A stretch of DNA of 64,000 nucleotides from Trichostrongylus colubriformis (lineage: Eukaryota > Nematoda > Chromadorea > Rhabditida > Trichostrongylidae): positions 30,818,716 to 30,882,715 of the forward strand of contig OZ022258.1 of assembly GCA_963978905.1 (NCBI GenBank), given 5' to 3'. The notes beneath the pieces are model-generated. The model searched no databases, was not told the origin of the DNA, and saw nothing but the letters and a program-made list of their open reading frames with translations. The translations under genes and the position numbers were made by a program. Position 1 is the stretch's first letter. The number at the start of each line of letters is the position of its first letter. Positions 36,801 through 49,255 of this stretch are shown here, one piece after another.

Positions 36801-39262
36801 ACTCATTTTCGTTTTGATAACACCAGGAGCAATAGCGTTAACACGGATGCTGTCCTTAGCCAGTCCATTAGCCAATGCCTTTGTGAGACCAAGCAGGGTG
36901 GTTTTCGTCAGGGCATAGGCAGCTATACCCTATAATGCGAATTTTCAGATAAACGATCTCCAAGATCGTCAAGACCTTCATCTTCAATCTGCTACCTCAT
37001 TTTGTTTTCTCCGGACTATATTCCAGATATTTTCAGCACGTTTTTGAAAATATGAAGAATGACGATTATGAAAAAACAACCCACCCCATTTTCGAAAATT
37101 ATCTATGTAAACCGGAAGAAAACTCACCGGTGGCGACTTGTATGCCCCAACAGAAGCGTTGAATACGATGTTCCCTCCTCTGAAAACGGTGAATCATCAC
37201 TTTTCAGATCAATCATTTCGAGATCTCTTCTATGCTTTCATCAAGTGAAAAATAAGAGTATGAGATACCCACCCATTTTTCACCATGTGTGGGTGGACCA
37301 GCTTCGCCAGCTGCCAACCGGCTTTTACATTTACCTCGAACAATTTGTCCCAAACACTATCCTCCACATCTGAAAGCCAGTAGGATCCACGTGAATGGTT
37401 TATAATGTGGGTATTCGAATAGTACAATGCCCTCTCTCAAGTCTTATATGTATTTGTAGCAGGAAGGAGAAGCCGATGCTGTTATGCGCTGCGCTATTGT
37501 CGGCTTTGACTCTTCACCGATCTCTTGAGAAAATGGTAAATGCCGTGAATGTAGTGTTCGCGCCGTCGCATCGGTTCCTCCTCCATTACTCACGCAGCTA
37601 GCGTGGAACTCACCAAGGATGTGACCAAACGCAGGATTAATTCCGTGGTTGTTTATGAGGATATCGATCTTCTTGTACTTCTCCATTGTCTGAAATTGTA
37701 CACATCTAACGAGGGCTCAGGGCAGCCACGAAAGAAGAGAAGCAGCGTTGCCATAATTTTTTCTTCGAGATTCCTCTAAACATACGTAATCAATGAGTTT
37801 CCGTTGATGCTCAACATTTGCCACATGCAATGGCAGCCCGTCCACCTGGAAATTCGACTTAACTGCTTAACAAACGCTAACTAAAAACAAAAGGTCTGTT
37901 CAATTCATTGAACCTGAGAGATACCCTTCGATTTCAGGTACATAAGAGCGTCGTCCACATTTTTCTGATTGCGACTGCAGATAACAACGGCTGCTCCCTC
38001 GCAGCCGAGACGTTCAGCAATGGCAAGACCTATTCTAAAAGAGGCATTTGAGTTTTCCTCTGGTGCCGACATTTACACACTGTAACGGCAAGCTTTTAAG
38101 CACAAATTGAATCGCTGAGCTTTTCTTTTATCAGCAAAAAATTGATGGTTGTTCCTCGAAAACTGCACAACTCCACTAGCGATATTGCTGAGCCTTTCAA
38201 GCATCCAAGTTACTCAAGAAAAGATCTATGTGGTATACCAATACTTTAAAGGGGTTAATATTAATATAATTAATAGAATCCTTTCGTATTTTAGTCAAAG
38301 TTAGGATAAAAGATTGTTGCAGGGGTTATTCGACCTCCGGAACATGAACAACATTGGTTCTACGCGACAACACCTGGCTCGTGCGCTTCCTGCACTCTCC
38401 CCGTACTAGTAATGCTCATCAACCAAAACCTTCACATCTTCGTTCGCAGAGACGTTTCGCAAATTTGAAGAGCAGATTTGAGTTCATCGTCTTAAGGCGC
38501 TGTGCACCGTATTGAGAATGGCCAGGGTGATCTGATGACCTTCCTTTATTACTTAGGACCTTGGGTGATGGTTGGGATACACGGTCGGTACGGCCACTGG
38601 GTCACGCGGTGACTATGCACATCCCTTAAACTCGTTCTCTATGTTTTCTCTAGAGACATCAACGGAACAAACTTTCAGTGAGTATAGGATTTTTATGAAC
38701 AAATTATCTGAGTAATTTATGTCACAGGGCAAAGGCCACAGGCCCACACAGGGTCGCAGAGCTAAGTCAAACCGTGTGTCCCAACCTACACTCCCTGCGC
38801 CGTTGACCAGTGTCCCTCTACTGCGCATGACACCGATAAAGCATAATCGCTTCAAACTGGGCGTGATTCGCTGTCAGGAGAATTAGTTATTCTATACTCA
38901 ATAGGGTTCTTTCATTGTATAGAAGCCTATCTCGGTCATCTTTTTATTTCCCAGATTGTAACTGGAAGATTACGAGAGACAAATTACAGTATGGAGCGCA
39001 CAAGGGTGGATCACCTACACTCAGCAGCTGTTTCATGTAAATTTCTAGTCAAAGAACATTCAACTATAGTAATACACCTTATATGAATAAAAAGAACCAG
39101 TTCCTCGTCGAAGTCATCAAGCACTGATACAATTGATGCACATTTGGTGGTTGATTGAGACTAAAGTGGCCTTTTATTGATTAGTGATTGATGGTAAACT
39201 CACCCCTTCGTCGCTGCCGTCACAATAGCAACCTTGCCTACAAGTCGACGACAACTGGACAT
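33887..39262 (-). CDS. dhrs-4: DHRS4-type short-chain dehydrogenase/reductase
   Basis: This NADPH-dependent carbonyl/retinal reductase family works in peroxisomes. Nine minus exons join in phase: 39262-39204, 38034-37914, 37845-37786, 37689-37614, 37369-37273, 37179-37128, 36929-36795, 35441-35388 and 34015-33887. The product has 260 residues, the usual DHRS4 length. The Rossmann motif is TAATKGIG (15-22). Arg41 after beta-2 favours NADPH. The NNAG motif reads NNHG (93-96). Catalytic residues are Asn119, Ser147, Tyr160 and Lys164, with the normal 13-residue Ser-Tyr spacing. APGVIKTKM and [20 protein letters not shown] are typical of the family. The C-terminus is ARL, a PTS1-type peroxisomal signal (human DHRS4 ends SRL). 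The ATG lies 4 bases after TTTCCAG, a likely spliced-leader acceptor. Intron 7 carries a palindrome. Confidence 0.93.
36180..36515. repeat. foldback element in dhrs-4 intron 7
   Basis: Arms: cgcgataatcagctgggtcga near 36195 against cccatctgattatcgcg near 36482, and taactagtcaggctgcacctt against aaggtgcaggctgactagtta. The centre pairs ctcctgctcgatcccactccgac with gtcggagtgggttcgagcagg. A shorter relative (aaggcacacctcgcgataa) occurs near 17775. Confidence 0.65.
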
Positions 39263-40701
39263 TTTCCTGGAAATGGGAAAGTTAGTTCAATCATTGCAGC
39301 AGCTAAGATTATACGGATTGAAAGCAAATCAACTGGCAGGCAATAGGTTTGATGTGTGTGTAATTCGAGCGTGACGGAGAAACGTTGAGGTCAAGTCATT
39401 TCCGATAAGGCCACACTCTAGTTTGTGGCAATCGGTGCTCAGTTGTCAACAGGCCACACGAAGTAAACCCGTTGCTTTAAAGTGCTTGAAAATTATGTGC
39501 GCTCTCCAATGCAGGTAGGTTGATGTAAATAAGAATGATGTAAGATTCATTAAAAGTGCTCAAAAAGTTTAGGTTGATGCTTTTTCATGTTTTCTGATTG
39601 GATGATCAAATAGATAGTAATAAATGGAAAGTAGGAAATACTGTGAAAGGTAAGTACTAGAGGAGCTTGGAATAAGGCAAGGTTATCTTCAGTCACAAAG
39701 AGCAGGGACAATCTACGTGACATTCTACACATATATCACACTTGCATGGTGCATGGTCATTCTCACATCAAATGTCACAACAGTCACTTAGCGTTCCGGC
39801 TTGACGTTGCGGCCAACCGCTCTTGACTCCAACGAGTTTTGGGAGGGTAAATTCACCCCTTTTTTTTTTGAAAGGGAGGGTTGCGTATGTTATTAAGTCT
39901 CACGTGTACTGGGTACTCGGGGAGCCGAGGATTCCTCGACGGGGGCCGTATATGACCGGATAAAAAAAGGGGAAGGGTGTACCTGCAGAGGTCAGCGATA
40001 AGCACCAGAATCTAAACTCTGAACAACACTTGTTGCAACTAAGCAATGCGGCAACAGTTATTGTTATCGTAGAGGTCAAAAAGAAGGAAGGGGCCGTATT
40101 TAGTCTCCAGAAAGGGGGAGGGGTCGTGGTTTAGCGGCTAGTTTCCTCGACACCTGGGTGCCCTACACGTATATCATACATATAACTGCTCAGACCGCGT
40201 TCATACTTTGCTCACCGACGCCGGCACCGGCAGCCACGGTGTCAAAATCATGTGCCCGCCGTCGACCACGGCGGCACTCTGATGACCATTTTTGCATCCC
40301 GAGGCATATCCCAGACTTTATGCAGGCCTGAGCGTACTTGACTGCGGAAATTCTATAGTCTCATCCGGTATATAAACAACAGATGATCAGCGGGCTACAC
40401 CAGTGCGCATACACACTGACAGAACTGAAAATTTTCAGGTCATCTTGGCCGGCACTATTCCACAACTTCGATGTCACTGTAAAAGGCCGAAAACAAGAAA
40501 AGTCAACAGTTGCTGAAACTTACAGCACAGCACATGTAGCACGACACCTATTGCTATGATGGGCATTAAGGGTCGTGAGTGAGCATTCCAACGCCGCTTC
40601 CCACAGATGTCCCTAACCGCGATGTAGATCGCGAAGCTCACCTGGTATCTTCGGAAAAGAAGAAGTTAGTTGTGGGAAGCCATTCGAGGAATTTTTTTTC
40701 G
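39263..40701. other. intergenic, dispersed repeats
   Basis: No gene supported. At about 39905-39960, gggtactcggggagccgagg and attcctcgacgg match a second copy at about 53056-53100 (gggtactccgggagtcgagg). Both are followed by G-rich tracts. Confidence 0.4.
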
Positions 40702-41146
40702 TCATTTAGCGAGGTCTTCCCATGATTCCTTGAAAAAGTGAGTCATTGTGTCTGTTATACCTCCAGTACGCAATTCTGCTCTCGAAATACCAACGATAGT
40801 GTGGTTGTCATGCGCTGGCTTCGCTGCGAGATGCCCATACATGAGGATTTCACTTGCATTCTCAGTGAATACAAGCGCTTTTTCGGTCCACATAGTAGCT
40901 CCCTAGTAACAATTTACGTGCTTGCAATCCACGTAAGATGTGAAGGAATCCCATGACAGCAAATTTTTTATCCCATAGTTCCTTGAGTATTAATTCACGC
41001 GGTACCCGTGGATAGATACCGCTTCCCACTGTTATTCGATGCTTTTCCGAGGTTGTTGTACGTGGTTTCGGTGCCAGCGGACCAAAAGGGCTATTCGGGT
41101 TGGCCGGCCGTTGTGATTTATCGGCTTGAAGGGTATACAATTCCCA
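40702..41146 (-). CDS. unrecognised two-exon coding segment
   Basis: Exon 41146-40958 (63 codons) and exon 40902-40702 (67 codons with stop) are open in the same phase, separated by a 55-bp interval that starts GTCATG and ends TTACTAG. Read-outs include TVGSGIYPRVPRELILKELW and TEKALVFTENASEILMYGHL, ending KESWEDLAK. The first exon seems to start at a TATTAG acceptor, so upstream exons are missing or lost. I do not recognise the family. It could be the 3' end of a short gene between dhrs-4 and the lustrin-repeat gene, or a pseudogene fragment. The GTCATG donor is weak. Confidence 0.4.
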
Positions 41147-41806
41147 CTAATACTGATATGATTTATTTGCTTTTCGAGCTCCCAAAAGCGTAAACACCTG
41201 TGTACTTAACTGGTTCAAGAGTTTAACCGTCCCTCGTACATGTACCTGGACCCTCATTTAAAACAATCTATTGCTGAGTAGCTGGGATGATGAGCTGCAA
41301 CTGCCAAATCGGTCGCATGTGATTATAACGGCTGTATAATTGATGATGGCTGTATAATTAGTACAGCGCGACAGCAAGTGATAAAAGATGGCAAAAAAGA
41401 GACACAAGGGCAAGGTATGCAAGGGGAAGCTAACGTTTGTCCATTTTTGTTCAATTCCAGAGAGCATGTGGAAATTGAGCTAACACGAGTGTTGAATTCA
41501 GTAATTCGACAGTAAAACCCTTATTGGATAGTGTTTTCGCGTTTCTTGAATCGGTCTGTACTTCGCATTGCTATAATCGTCGGCGGCCGTTGACACCTCG
41601 TTGTGCGTATTTGAATAGAACGAGATGTCAATAAAACAAAGGAGCTAAAGGCGGTGTTTCACCGGAGATAATTCTCCGGAATAGCGATCAGGTTTTCGAA
41701 CCGGGTTTCCGGGCAGCTAATTTTGACTATAAGCATATTCATCCCGCGAACGTTAGCTTCCCAGTTCACACTACCACCATTTCTTGACTGCCATAAAAGG
41801 TTCAGC

Positions 41807-44800
41807 ATGTTCATCGTGTTTCCGTTCATGATTCTATTGGTTCCTACCTTGACTGACGCCGGATTTTTCATGCAACTTTTTGCGGATTCTGGAATGGAAG
41901 TCACCTGTCCCTCTGGTACGTGGTATAGTCGAAGCAACCTTCCATTCTGTGCAGAACCACACGTTTTCGAACATCTTTCCAGGGAATCTCGTCTATATCA
42001 ACCCTATTTCGGAAGATTTGCAGCAGTGTGAACAACAAATAGGGAGCTATAATGAAACCACTTGTCCGGGAGGAACTGCCTGTGAACGATTTCCTGTACT
42101 CGTCCCTGGTTTTCAGGTAATCTCCTACATACTTCATTAATGTTTTTGCAAAATGGCTTCCTGCGGGCCTCAGTAAAGTAGTTGCTCTAGTACGTGATAT
42201 CGTAGACGAAGCATTAAGAAAGCCGAAGAGGGGCTTTCTTAATGCTTCGTCTTATGTACCATTGGAGTTTTCTACACGTTGAGGGACGGAATAGAGATGC
42301 GCTTGGAGGTAATGAATCGTGAGATGTCCCTCTGTACTCTGTAGCCGTAAGGGAAGTCCATTTCGGCTTGCCTGAATTCAGATTCACAGCCACTGTGGAG
42401 TAGTTCAAGAAGACCATAATACTGCGTTAACCTGGAGTAGCTGCGCAGTAGGAACAGGGTCCTAGTTCAGCTGCTCGTGGAGGGTTTTCGGGAGAACATA
42501 ATTTTGACTAGGAACCTTCCTCACCCTTTCGCAGCAGGAATAAGGTCACTAGATCACACAATGCTTCCTTTCGAGACGACTGTAACTGCAAAGGTGATGG
42601 CTGAGCGTGCGGGGCCTAGTTTGATAGGTCCTAAATAATTGAGAAAGGCAAGTGAGAATATTTAGGCCACGTTAAACATTGTCACGTTATGTTATTATTG
42701 TATTGTTATCATTGTCACAGCTGTGAAAAGTCAGGACAGGAGAGTGACTAGTTTTTGTTTCTTCCTATGTAGAAGACATTTGCCTCTTCATGAACTCTGC
42801 CGAAGTGTTCATTCCGTTGTGGAAAATTACACCTGTAGGAGAAGGGTTATACTGAAACACTTAGTGACCTAGCTTGCTTTATCTGTTTGGTTTTTTCTTA
42901 GATGGCGGTTCACTATGTTCAGATGGGAATTTCAGGATTACTGTTGCTGGATTAACAAGACAAGCAATGAATCCGTGGAAACTAATTGTGAGTTGATGAA
43001 AAATTGCTGTCAGAGACATCGTAAATAAGCAATAAATACGAGGATGAGTGAGATAAGTGATTGGCGGTGGCCCATCTTCCATTGTTTCAATCCAGCGAAT
43101 TAGCGAAAAGTATCCAATCGTTACCCGTAATAGCAGCAATGAAACCGTGTAAGTGACTATGAGTTCATGAAAAAATTGCCTCTAAATACGTTACCGAAAA
43201 TCGAAAATCCGCGGGTGAGTGAAAGATAAGTGATTGACTCTGGTCGATCCTTTCAGATGGGCCATGGTTCCTTTGGGGGTTCAATGCAGGTACATTTCAT
43301 CAATTAGCCTGGTTCCACATTCGAGCATCCAGCTGCTCAAACGATGACTGTGACACGGCTATCTTAATACCATACAATATAACTACTGAAAATGCGAAAA
43401 TTCGGCCACCTATAGTGCACCCATAGTGAAAAGCGTTAAAATATGGCTCACAGGGACCCAAGGTCTGTCATACATAGAGCTTCCAGATCGTTAGTAATTC
43501 CTGTATTAATATTCCTGCCGTAAGATTTTTAGGTGAATTATTTATTACGGCCAAAGTTAAGGCGTTTGACAGCTCCCAGTGTGACATCAGAAATGCTGAG
43601 AGGATAAAGCGTTTGGAGGGATAGTGAGCACTTCTAAAGTCTTGAGCCGTGTAACCTTTGACAACGACGGAAAGGTTGAAACGATGGTCGTATAAATATT
43701 CCAATTAAAACCTCATGGAAGAATATTAGAAAAGAGTAACATACAAGATCCGAACAACTTTCATTTACCAACTACTTCCCAAGATTGAGAAATTGCAGCG
43801 TCATTTACGGAGGCACCGCCAACGTTTAGTCGACGAGGTACCCCTGATAGGGGAGTGGTGGAAGCGATTGTTGAAAAACCAGAATCACAAGAATCCAGCG
43901 GTAAGTTTCTCGGATGTATGGTGCATAGGAAGCGAAAAAGAAAGAAATTTCAGAGAGAGAGGAGGAACAGGGAAAGAGCAGCGTCATTAAAACACGGACA
44001 AGCACAGCTACCCCTATGCCAGAAGACGAAGACAGTGAGTTTGATGGAATGCTACAAAACTGTTAAACTTTGGCTACGTCTCATTCACTCTCATTTCATT
44101 TATACAATTTCATTTCATTTATACATCTGTACAAGGTACCAGGCCAGTTGTTCAAATAGCTTGGTTTTGGTTCTGACTAGCTTTTCCACTTTCCTTACCT
44201 ATTCACCTTCACACCTGAATCGTTTTGAGTGATCTACACAATCATTTTTGTCTCAAAAAAAAAAGCTCCGATCATGATTTACCCTACTCATTTCTCCCTA
44301 AAGTTGCCGTGTTCTCATTAGTGGTGTAAAACAATTCACTTACCTTGCAAATACCACATTTTCGAACAGAGGGAGAGGGACGTACCACGTTCGATTCAGG
44401 GAGTTCTGTTTTGCTGCAATGTTGCTTTGAAGAAATTAGAGCCGATGTGCTGACATCTACTATGTCAAATTCTTGAGAGCTACCACAAAATTGAGGGTCC
44501 GGGTGTTTTTTATTTGACTTACACATTAGAACCTGAAAATTTTCACAGTTCACCTTCGAACATTTTAAACGAAGTGTTAGTGATGCGTTACTTGATGGTG
44601 AACTATTCTGCTGTGAACTGTTGCGAATCCAGTCTGAATGACATAAGGTTGCTTTGTACTCATCGATGGCTGCTGTGCGCGTTCTTCATAACTTGTGTGT
44701 TATCCAGTTTCATATGATGATGATGCGCCTGATGTTCCTCCTTCTTTTTTCTCTTTTTCTTTCAGTATTTTCATTTCCTTATCTTTCGTAATAACTTTCA

Positions 44801-47800
44801 GCAAACACCAGGTTTTTTCACTGTCATATCGACGACGCTTTCCTTAGTACTAGTAATGATTTTCATAGGGTTCTTATTTCTTTATTTTGCCACGAGATTG
44901 GTCTCTGTTTATTATCCATGGGCTCGCAACTTTCTTATGAAATGCATGGACTGGGTAGAAACAACAGAAATAGCGAAAACCTGATGATGGGGGTGGAGAT
45001 CGCAAGAAGGCCCCTTTTTTTCGGGGGGGGGGGGATGGTGTAATTTTCGAAAGCTTTCCTCGACGCCACGCTTGACACTGATCACATGTGTAAATGGAAT
45101 GTTGGCAGGTGTGAGACCGCGCAAAGTCGCAAGATATGGAAGCCACGCCCTCCCTGTCTCCCGGAAATGGTTGCGTGGCGAAATGTCGGATGGTTTTAAA
45201 TGCCTTCAAAGTAGACGAAATATAGGCATAAGATTTGGTGGATTGTGCAAACCTGACCACGCATATTCATGACACGATACAAACTGTCAAAAATATCACA
45301 AGTTTTTATCAGCACAGGAGATTTCTCATTATGTTGTTGAGTGCGGCATGTACGAGCGTCGCAATGTCTCTGTTTCCAGGGTGAATTTCAGTTTTCAGGA
45401 AGACGTGGTTCAGAACTTTCCGAAATGTCTATCTCTCGAAAAGAAAAGTCTCTCGGAAATTAAGCGGTGTTGTAGTTTGAATGCATGCGAATCAAGTTTA
45501 CACGTGAAATCATCACATGAATTCGACCAAAGTGCTACATGTTTTACAGATCATCTTTCCTTATTCTTCTTATTTTTTATTCCAGGCTCGGAATGGGAGG
45601 AGGTAACCCCTCGTAGAACAAAAAGACCGAGGAACAGGAAGCCGACTCCGACGACTACTCCAACTACAACGACAACCACCAAGCCGTGAGCGTTTGAGCA
45701 ATTTACTGGGCCTAGAACTCCGTGAACGTTAGAAAAACATGGATGCACTCCCTTCGAAAGAACGATAACGCCGATCTCTTCGGCTAAAAAATCGAGCGCT
45801 CATGACAATAAACGAAAGTAGGAATAAAAGCCCAAACTTGCCATTGCAGGGCCTCCCACGGTTTACCACAATGCAATGATCCAAGTAACTCCGTGTTTAT
45901 TGACTATGGAAATCGCTTGCGTGACTGCTACTTCCAAGTGAGTTCACCAAAAATCAAAGACAGCCTTCTATCGAAGATCAATAGACAACTGATGGTGAAT
46001 TAAGCGTTGCGAACGCGGCTACAATTGTGAGTTCAACAAACGCATACGAAGATTTATTTGCTGTGGACAAGACCTCGGTTTGGTACCTCCACCAGGTTTG
46101 TTTTGTTTATCACAAATGTTTGTGATTTTGTGATTGTCTCTAAAAAAAGCCGTCAGTCGATGTCGCACTTGTACTAGGTAGCAACACATGACTTCGACTG
46201 GCGACTTTTTTTTAGGAAGATCAGTCTTCTTCTCCTTTTTTTCTTCCTAGCCTTAGTTCCACGCCGTCGCAGGGTCCGCTGTTCTTGTCAGACGCCACCA
46301 CTTCCTCCTATCCGAGGCATCCTCAGCCGTGGCCTTCACTTCGGTGGGGTTGCTCTTGAATGTCCCTCCACCTCTTCTTTCGGGCTCCACGTGGCCGCTT
46401 CCCTTGCGCTTCGAACTCCAGTGCTTTTCTTACGGGGTGTCCTCTGTTCTCCTCAGCACGTGCCCATACTATCGCAGCCGTTGCTCTCTCAACTTCAGCT
46501 GTACAGGAGTCGTCTGCGTGATCGCTTCACATCTTCGTTCCTGACCTTGTCCAGTCGCGTCCAGCCGCATGCCCATCTCAACATCCTCATTTCAGCTGCG
46601 TGCAGCTGCCTTTCATGTATCTTTGTAATAGGCTAGCACTCGCTTCCGTACAGCATTGCGGGCCTTCCATACAATTTGCCTTTGAGCGTTTTGGATCGCC
46701 GCCTATCACACAGTATTCCGGTAGATTCCCTTCACTTTATCCATGCACGGTAATCCGGGACTTCACTGCCTGGTCTACCGTACCACCAGCTGCCAGATCA
46801 GACTACCGAGACATCGGTAGTGATCTGACGGCTGATGGTACGGTAGACCAGACATTGAAGACCCGGATTTTAGGAAGATCAGTCTAGTATATCAGTTGCT
46901 TATTACGCCAGTCATGTAGGGTGGGCGGATGGAGGGGCTCGTATATCCCAAAAGTAACGCAACGCCTGAACCATCCGCTTGCAGACCATATGATGCACAG
47001 TTCGAAATATTCGAGTCTTAATCACCTGCCCCGCAAGTTCAGTTGGTTTGTTAAATTCGTTCCCTTGTTCAGCAAGTGAGAGCAGCGCCCCTCTTCATTA
47101 GCTTATACGACGATTTTCTTATCTTTGAATAGGTCTTTGTTTCAGGATTGCCTATGCTCCCTGCACCGAAGCCACTGAACCCACGACGCGTACTCAGACC
47201 TAATCCGCGGCCATTTGCTATGCAAAGCGACGGCTCGGAAGCCGCAGATACCCCCAATAAACGGCACAGTGTTGGTTCCTCTTGCTGTGACCTCAACGAC
47301 TGCTCTGGAGGACGGCTTTGGGAAGAAGACTGTGACAAACAGAACACACGATGTTCCAACGTACAGGGTCGCTCCAGTTGCGAAAATGGTAATCCAAAAG
47401 GGAGATTGAATGAGCGCGCAAATGAGCGAGTCATGCCGCGGCCGCATCCTAACGTACCGGATTCGGATTGGTTGAGGAATGACTGTAAAATGGGTTCCAG
47501 TGACTGCTCAGTATCTCGTGGCCAAGAGGACATGAACAGTAGAAATTCGGAAAGGTATGAATGGGCCAATAGAGTTGTTGGGACACCACCAGAAAAACCT
47601 AGAGCCGGCTGCAATATGAACTCTGCAATCGAAGGTTGCCCAATGTCCCGAGGTGGAATGAGGCTAGGCTCTCCATTCATGGAGCGTGGAGATAGTGCAG
47701 ATTACAACAGAGTTCAGAGGCCGGCAGAATCCTCACATGAATTCGCAATTTTAAGAGAGATAAGTGAGTTTACACCCACACCAATTTTTCCTCCACGTCC

Positions 47801-49255
47801 ATTTGATGAGCATCGTAGAGCGGCGGTCTCCTCTTCACTTATTCGATCAAAAATGAATCGTTTGTCACCTGCACACAAGGAAAGGCCATCTGCTGCAGTG
47901 GAAATGTCTTCGGCTGTGCCCCAGCAATTCAGTTCATTCATGTATCCAAAAGCCTTATCATCGACTCGAGAAGTTGGCAAGCAAGGCACTCCGCCTAACT
48001 TCATTCGACAAGGTGTGGTTTTTTTGAATTTCAATAAATTAAAAATTTTGGAAATTCGGACAAGACACAGTTGTAGCTGTAGGTAGGCGTCCTGTGTAGC
48101 ACGACATAGAAAGATCAAAATTGAGCTACTGAAACACCGGAAAAAGGAGTACCGAACTTCCCTCCGACTTCCGTGACACACTTTTTTTTGAAGTATCCCA
48201 CCGCTGACGTATTAGCTGTAGTCACGTGAATCTGTAATGTGCGACACTCAGGCACAGTGCGTGAGGCACTCGCTAGTAGGCGGAGCGGCGATGATTCTTA
48301 GCTGACCAGGATGGAGCTTATCTGATCTCACAAGCTGCGCCACAGACTGCTTAGCTGCCACTCGAGAGCATATCACATATCATCAGATTTGTCACAATGA
48401 ACTGCAAGTGACATTAGAGAAAAGAAATTGGGCGATACAAGGAAAAGGATTCCGATTAGAAAAGGTGAAGTGTTTTATTCGGAATTGTGTTGTGACTGAG
48501 CGCACTATGAATATTTACCCACATCTAATCATCGCCAATTATTGGCTATGGAACACCGAAGCTGACTGAGGTATATACTAGTTCAAACATCCTGACGTCA
48601 TAAATTTTATGGCTGCTGCTTTAAGGCAGTGATAGAGTGCTTCAAGCTGAATGTGAAAGATTACTAAATATGAAAGCCGAGGCACACGGAAGCATAAATG
48701 TGGAGAAAAAACTGAATGGAACTGTCAAAAACCCGATAATTAAGCCCTCTTCCCGCTCCTGGTTCTTAAAAGGGGCGGGATGGGGTGAAAAAGGGTGGGC
48801 TGGGATAAAAACGTCGACAACCGTTGAAAAGCACTTCTAAGACAATACGAGGCCTTCATACCTTTTCTTCGCGCACCTAATCAGAATGCAGCTCTGCTGC
48901 TTGTGGTTGATACAAAAATATTTTGCGTTCAGGACAGTGTGCACGGTTACAGTAATGAACAAGTGGTGTAATGCTCCTTTGTGGAGCAGTTTATCTGAAA
49001 TTTGTCTCAAATCATTCACGTTTCTTCAAGAAGCACTAGATCTAGATTTTCTTAAGATTATTATTTCACTTTTGAAGGCAGTTTTCAGAAAACTCGGTGT
49101 GTATCGCCGGCTCGGAGTACAACCTCGACGGTCTCATTCCAAGCTGCAACTCGAACAACAGCGATTTCTGCCCAAACTCTCACCCACACTGTTCGTTCTC
49201 GAGCTCAGTTCCGCACCGAGTCTGCTGTAGGCATGTCATTCACCAATCCTCGTGA
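41807..49255 (+). CDS. secreted protein with three lustrin-type cysteine-rich domains
   Basis: Ten exons join in phase to 596 residues: 41807-41915, 41983-42116, 42936-42987, 43799-43900, 43954-44034, 45586-45685, 45850-45937, 46005-46095, 47146-48012 and 49089-49255. Residues 1-19 are a signal peptide (MFIVFPFMILLVPTLTDA, then GFF). Three domains repeat a C-C-C-C-CC pattern: Cys34/52/64/70/84/85, Cys201/219/224/230/241/242 and Cys546/561/569/576/587/588, as in lustrin cysteine-rich repeats of nematode extracellular proteins. Between domains 1 and 2 is an acidic then Thr/Pro-rich linker (PTPTTTPTTTTTTKP). Exon 9 is a 289-codon polar, Arg/Pro/Ser-rich block with its own Cys group. Exon 8 uses an unusual AAG acceptor. 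An optional 33-bp exon (43257-43289) would keep frame. Probable extracellular-matrix role; specific function unknown. Confidence 0.8.
42940..43270. repeat. local duplication around exon 3 of the lustrin-repeat gene
   Basis: Sequence after exon 3 (gtgagttgatgaaaaattgc, then gatgagtgagataagtgattgg) recurs about 200 bp later (gagttcatgaaaaaattgcc, gtgagtgaaagataagtgattg). The second copy ends in TTTCAG, creating the optional in-frame exon at 43257-43289. Confidence 0.45.
44344..44675 (-). CDS. antisense Cys-rich exon inside the lustrin-repeat gene
   Basis: On the strand opposite the host gene, within its intron 5, a frame of about 110 codons stays open to a consensus donor (TGCAAG then GTAAGTG). 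Read-outs include ATLCHSDWIRNSSQQNSS, LKCSKVNCENFQVLMCKSNK and PSVRKCGICK. The regular Cys spacing and CGIC ending suggest a zinc-binding or disulphide domain. I could not find partner exons, so it may be a nested gene, part of a longer antisense gene, or a relic. Family not recognised. Confidence 0.4.
46240..46700 (-). mobile_element. RTE-type LINE 3' remnant
   Basis: Minus-strand reading in shifting frames gives LREQRLR, YGHVLRRTEDTP, TFKSNPTEVKATAEDASDRR and KWWRLTRTADPATAWN, the classic C-terminus of RTE retrotransposon ORFs found across nematodes. Stops interrupt it. It lies in intron 8 of the lustrin-repeat gene. A nearby palindrome (46750-46860; tggtctaccgtacc against ggtacggtagacca) borders it. 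Confidence 0.75.

Noticed and set aside
42215..42245. microRNA-like hairpin (gcattaagaaagcc / ggctttcttaatgc)
   Set aside because: Perfect short inverted repeat with a tiny loop in an intron; too short for a typical miRNA precursor and more like a small foldback.
46750..46860. regulatory hairpin
   Set aside because: It borders an RTE LINE remnant and is more simply a transposon-derived palindrome.
47069..47680. 203-codon minus-strand reading frame
   Set aside because: It is the shadow of exon 9 of the lustrin-repeat gene. The plus frame continues in phase from exon 8 and into exon 10; the minus frame has no such support.
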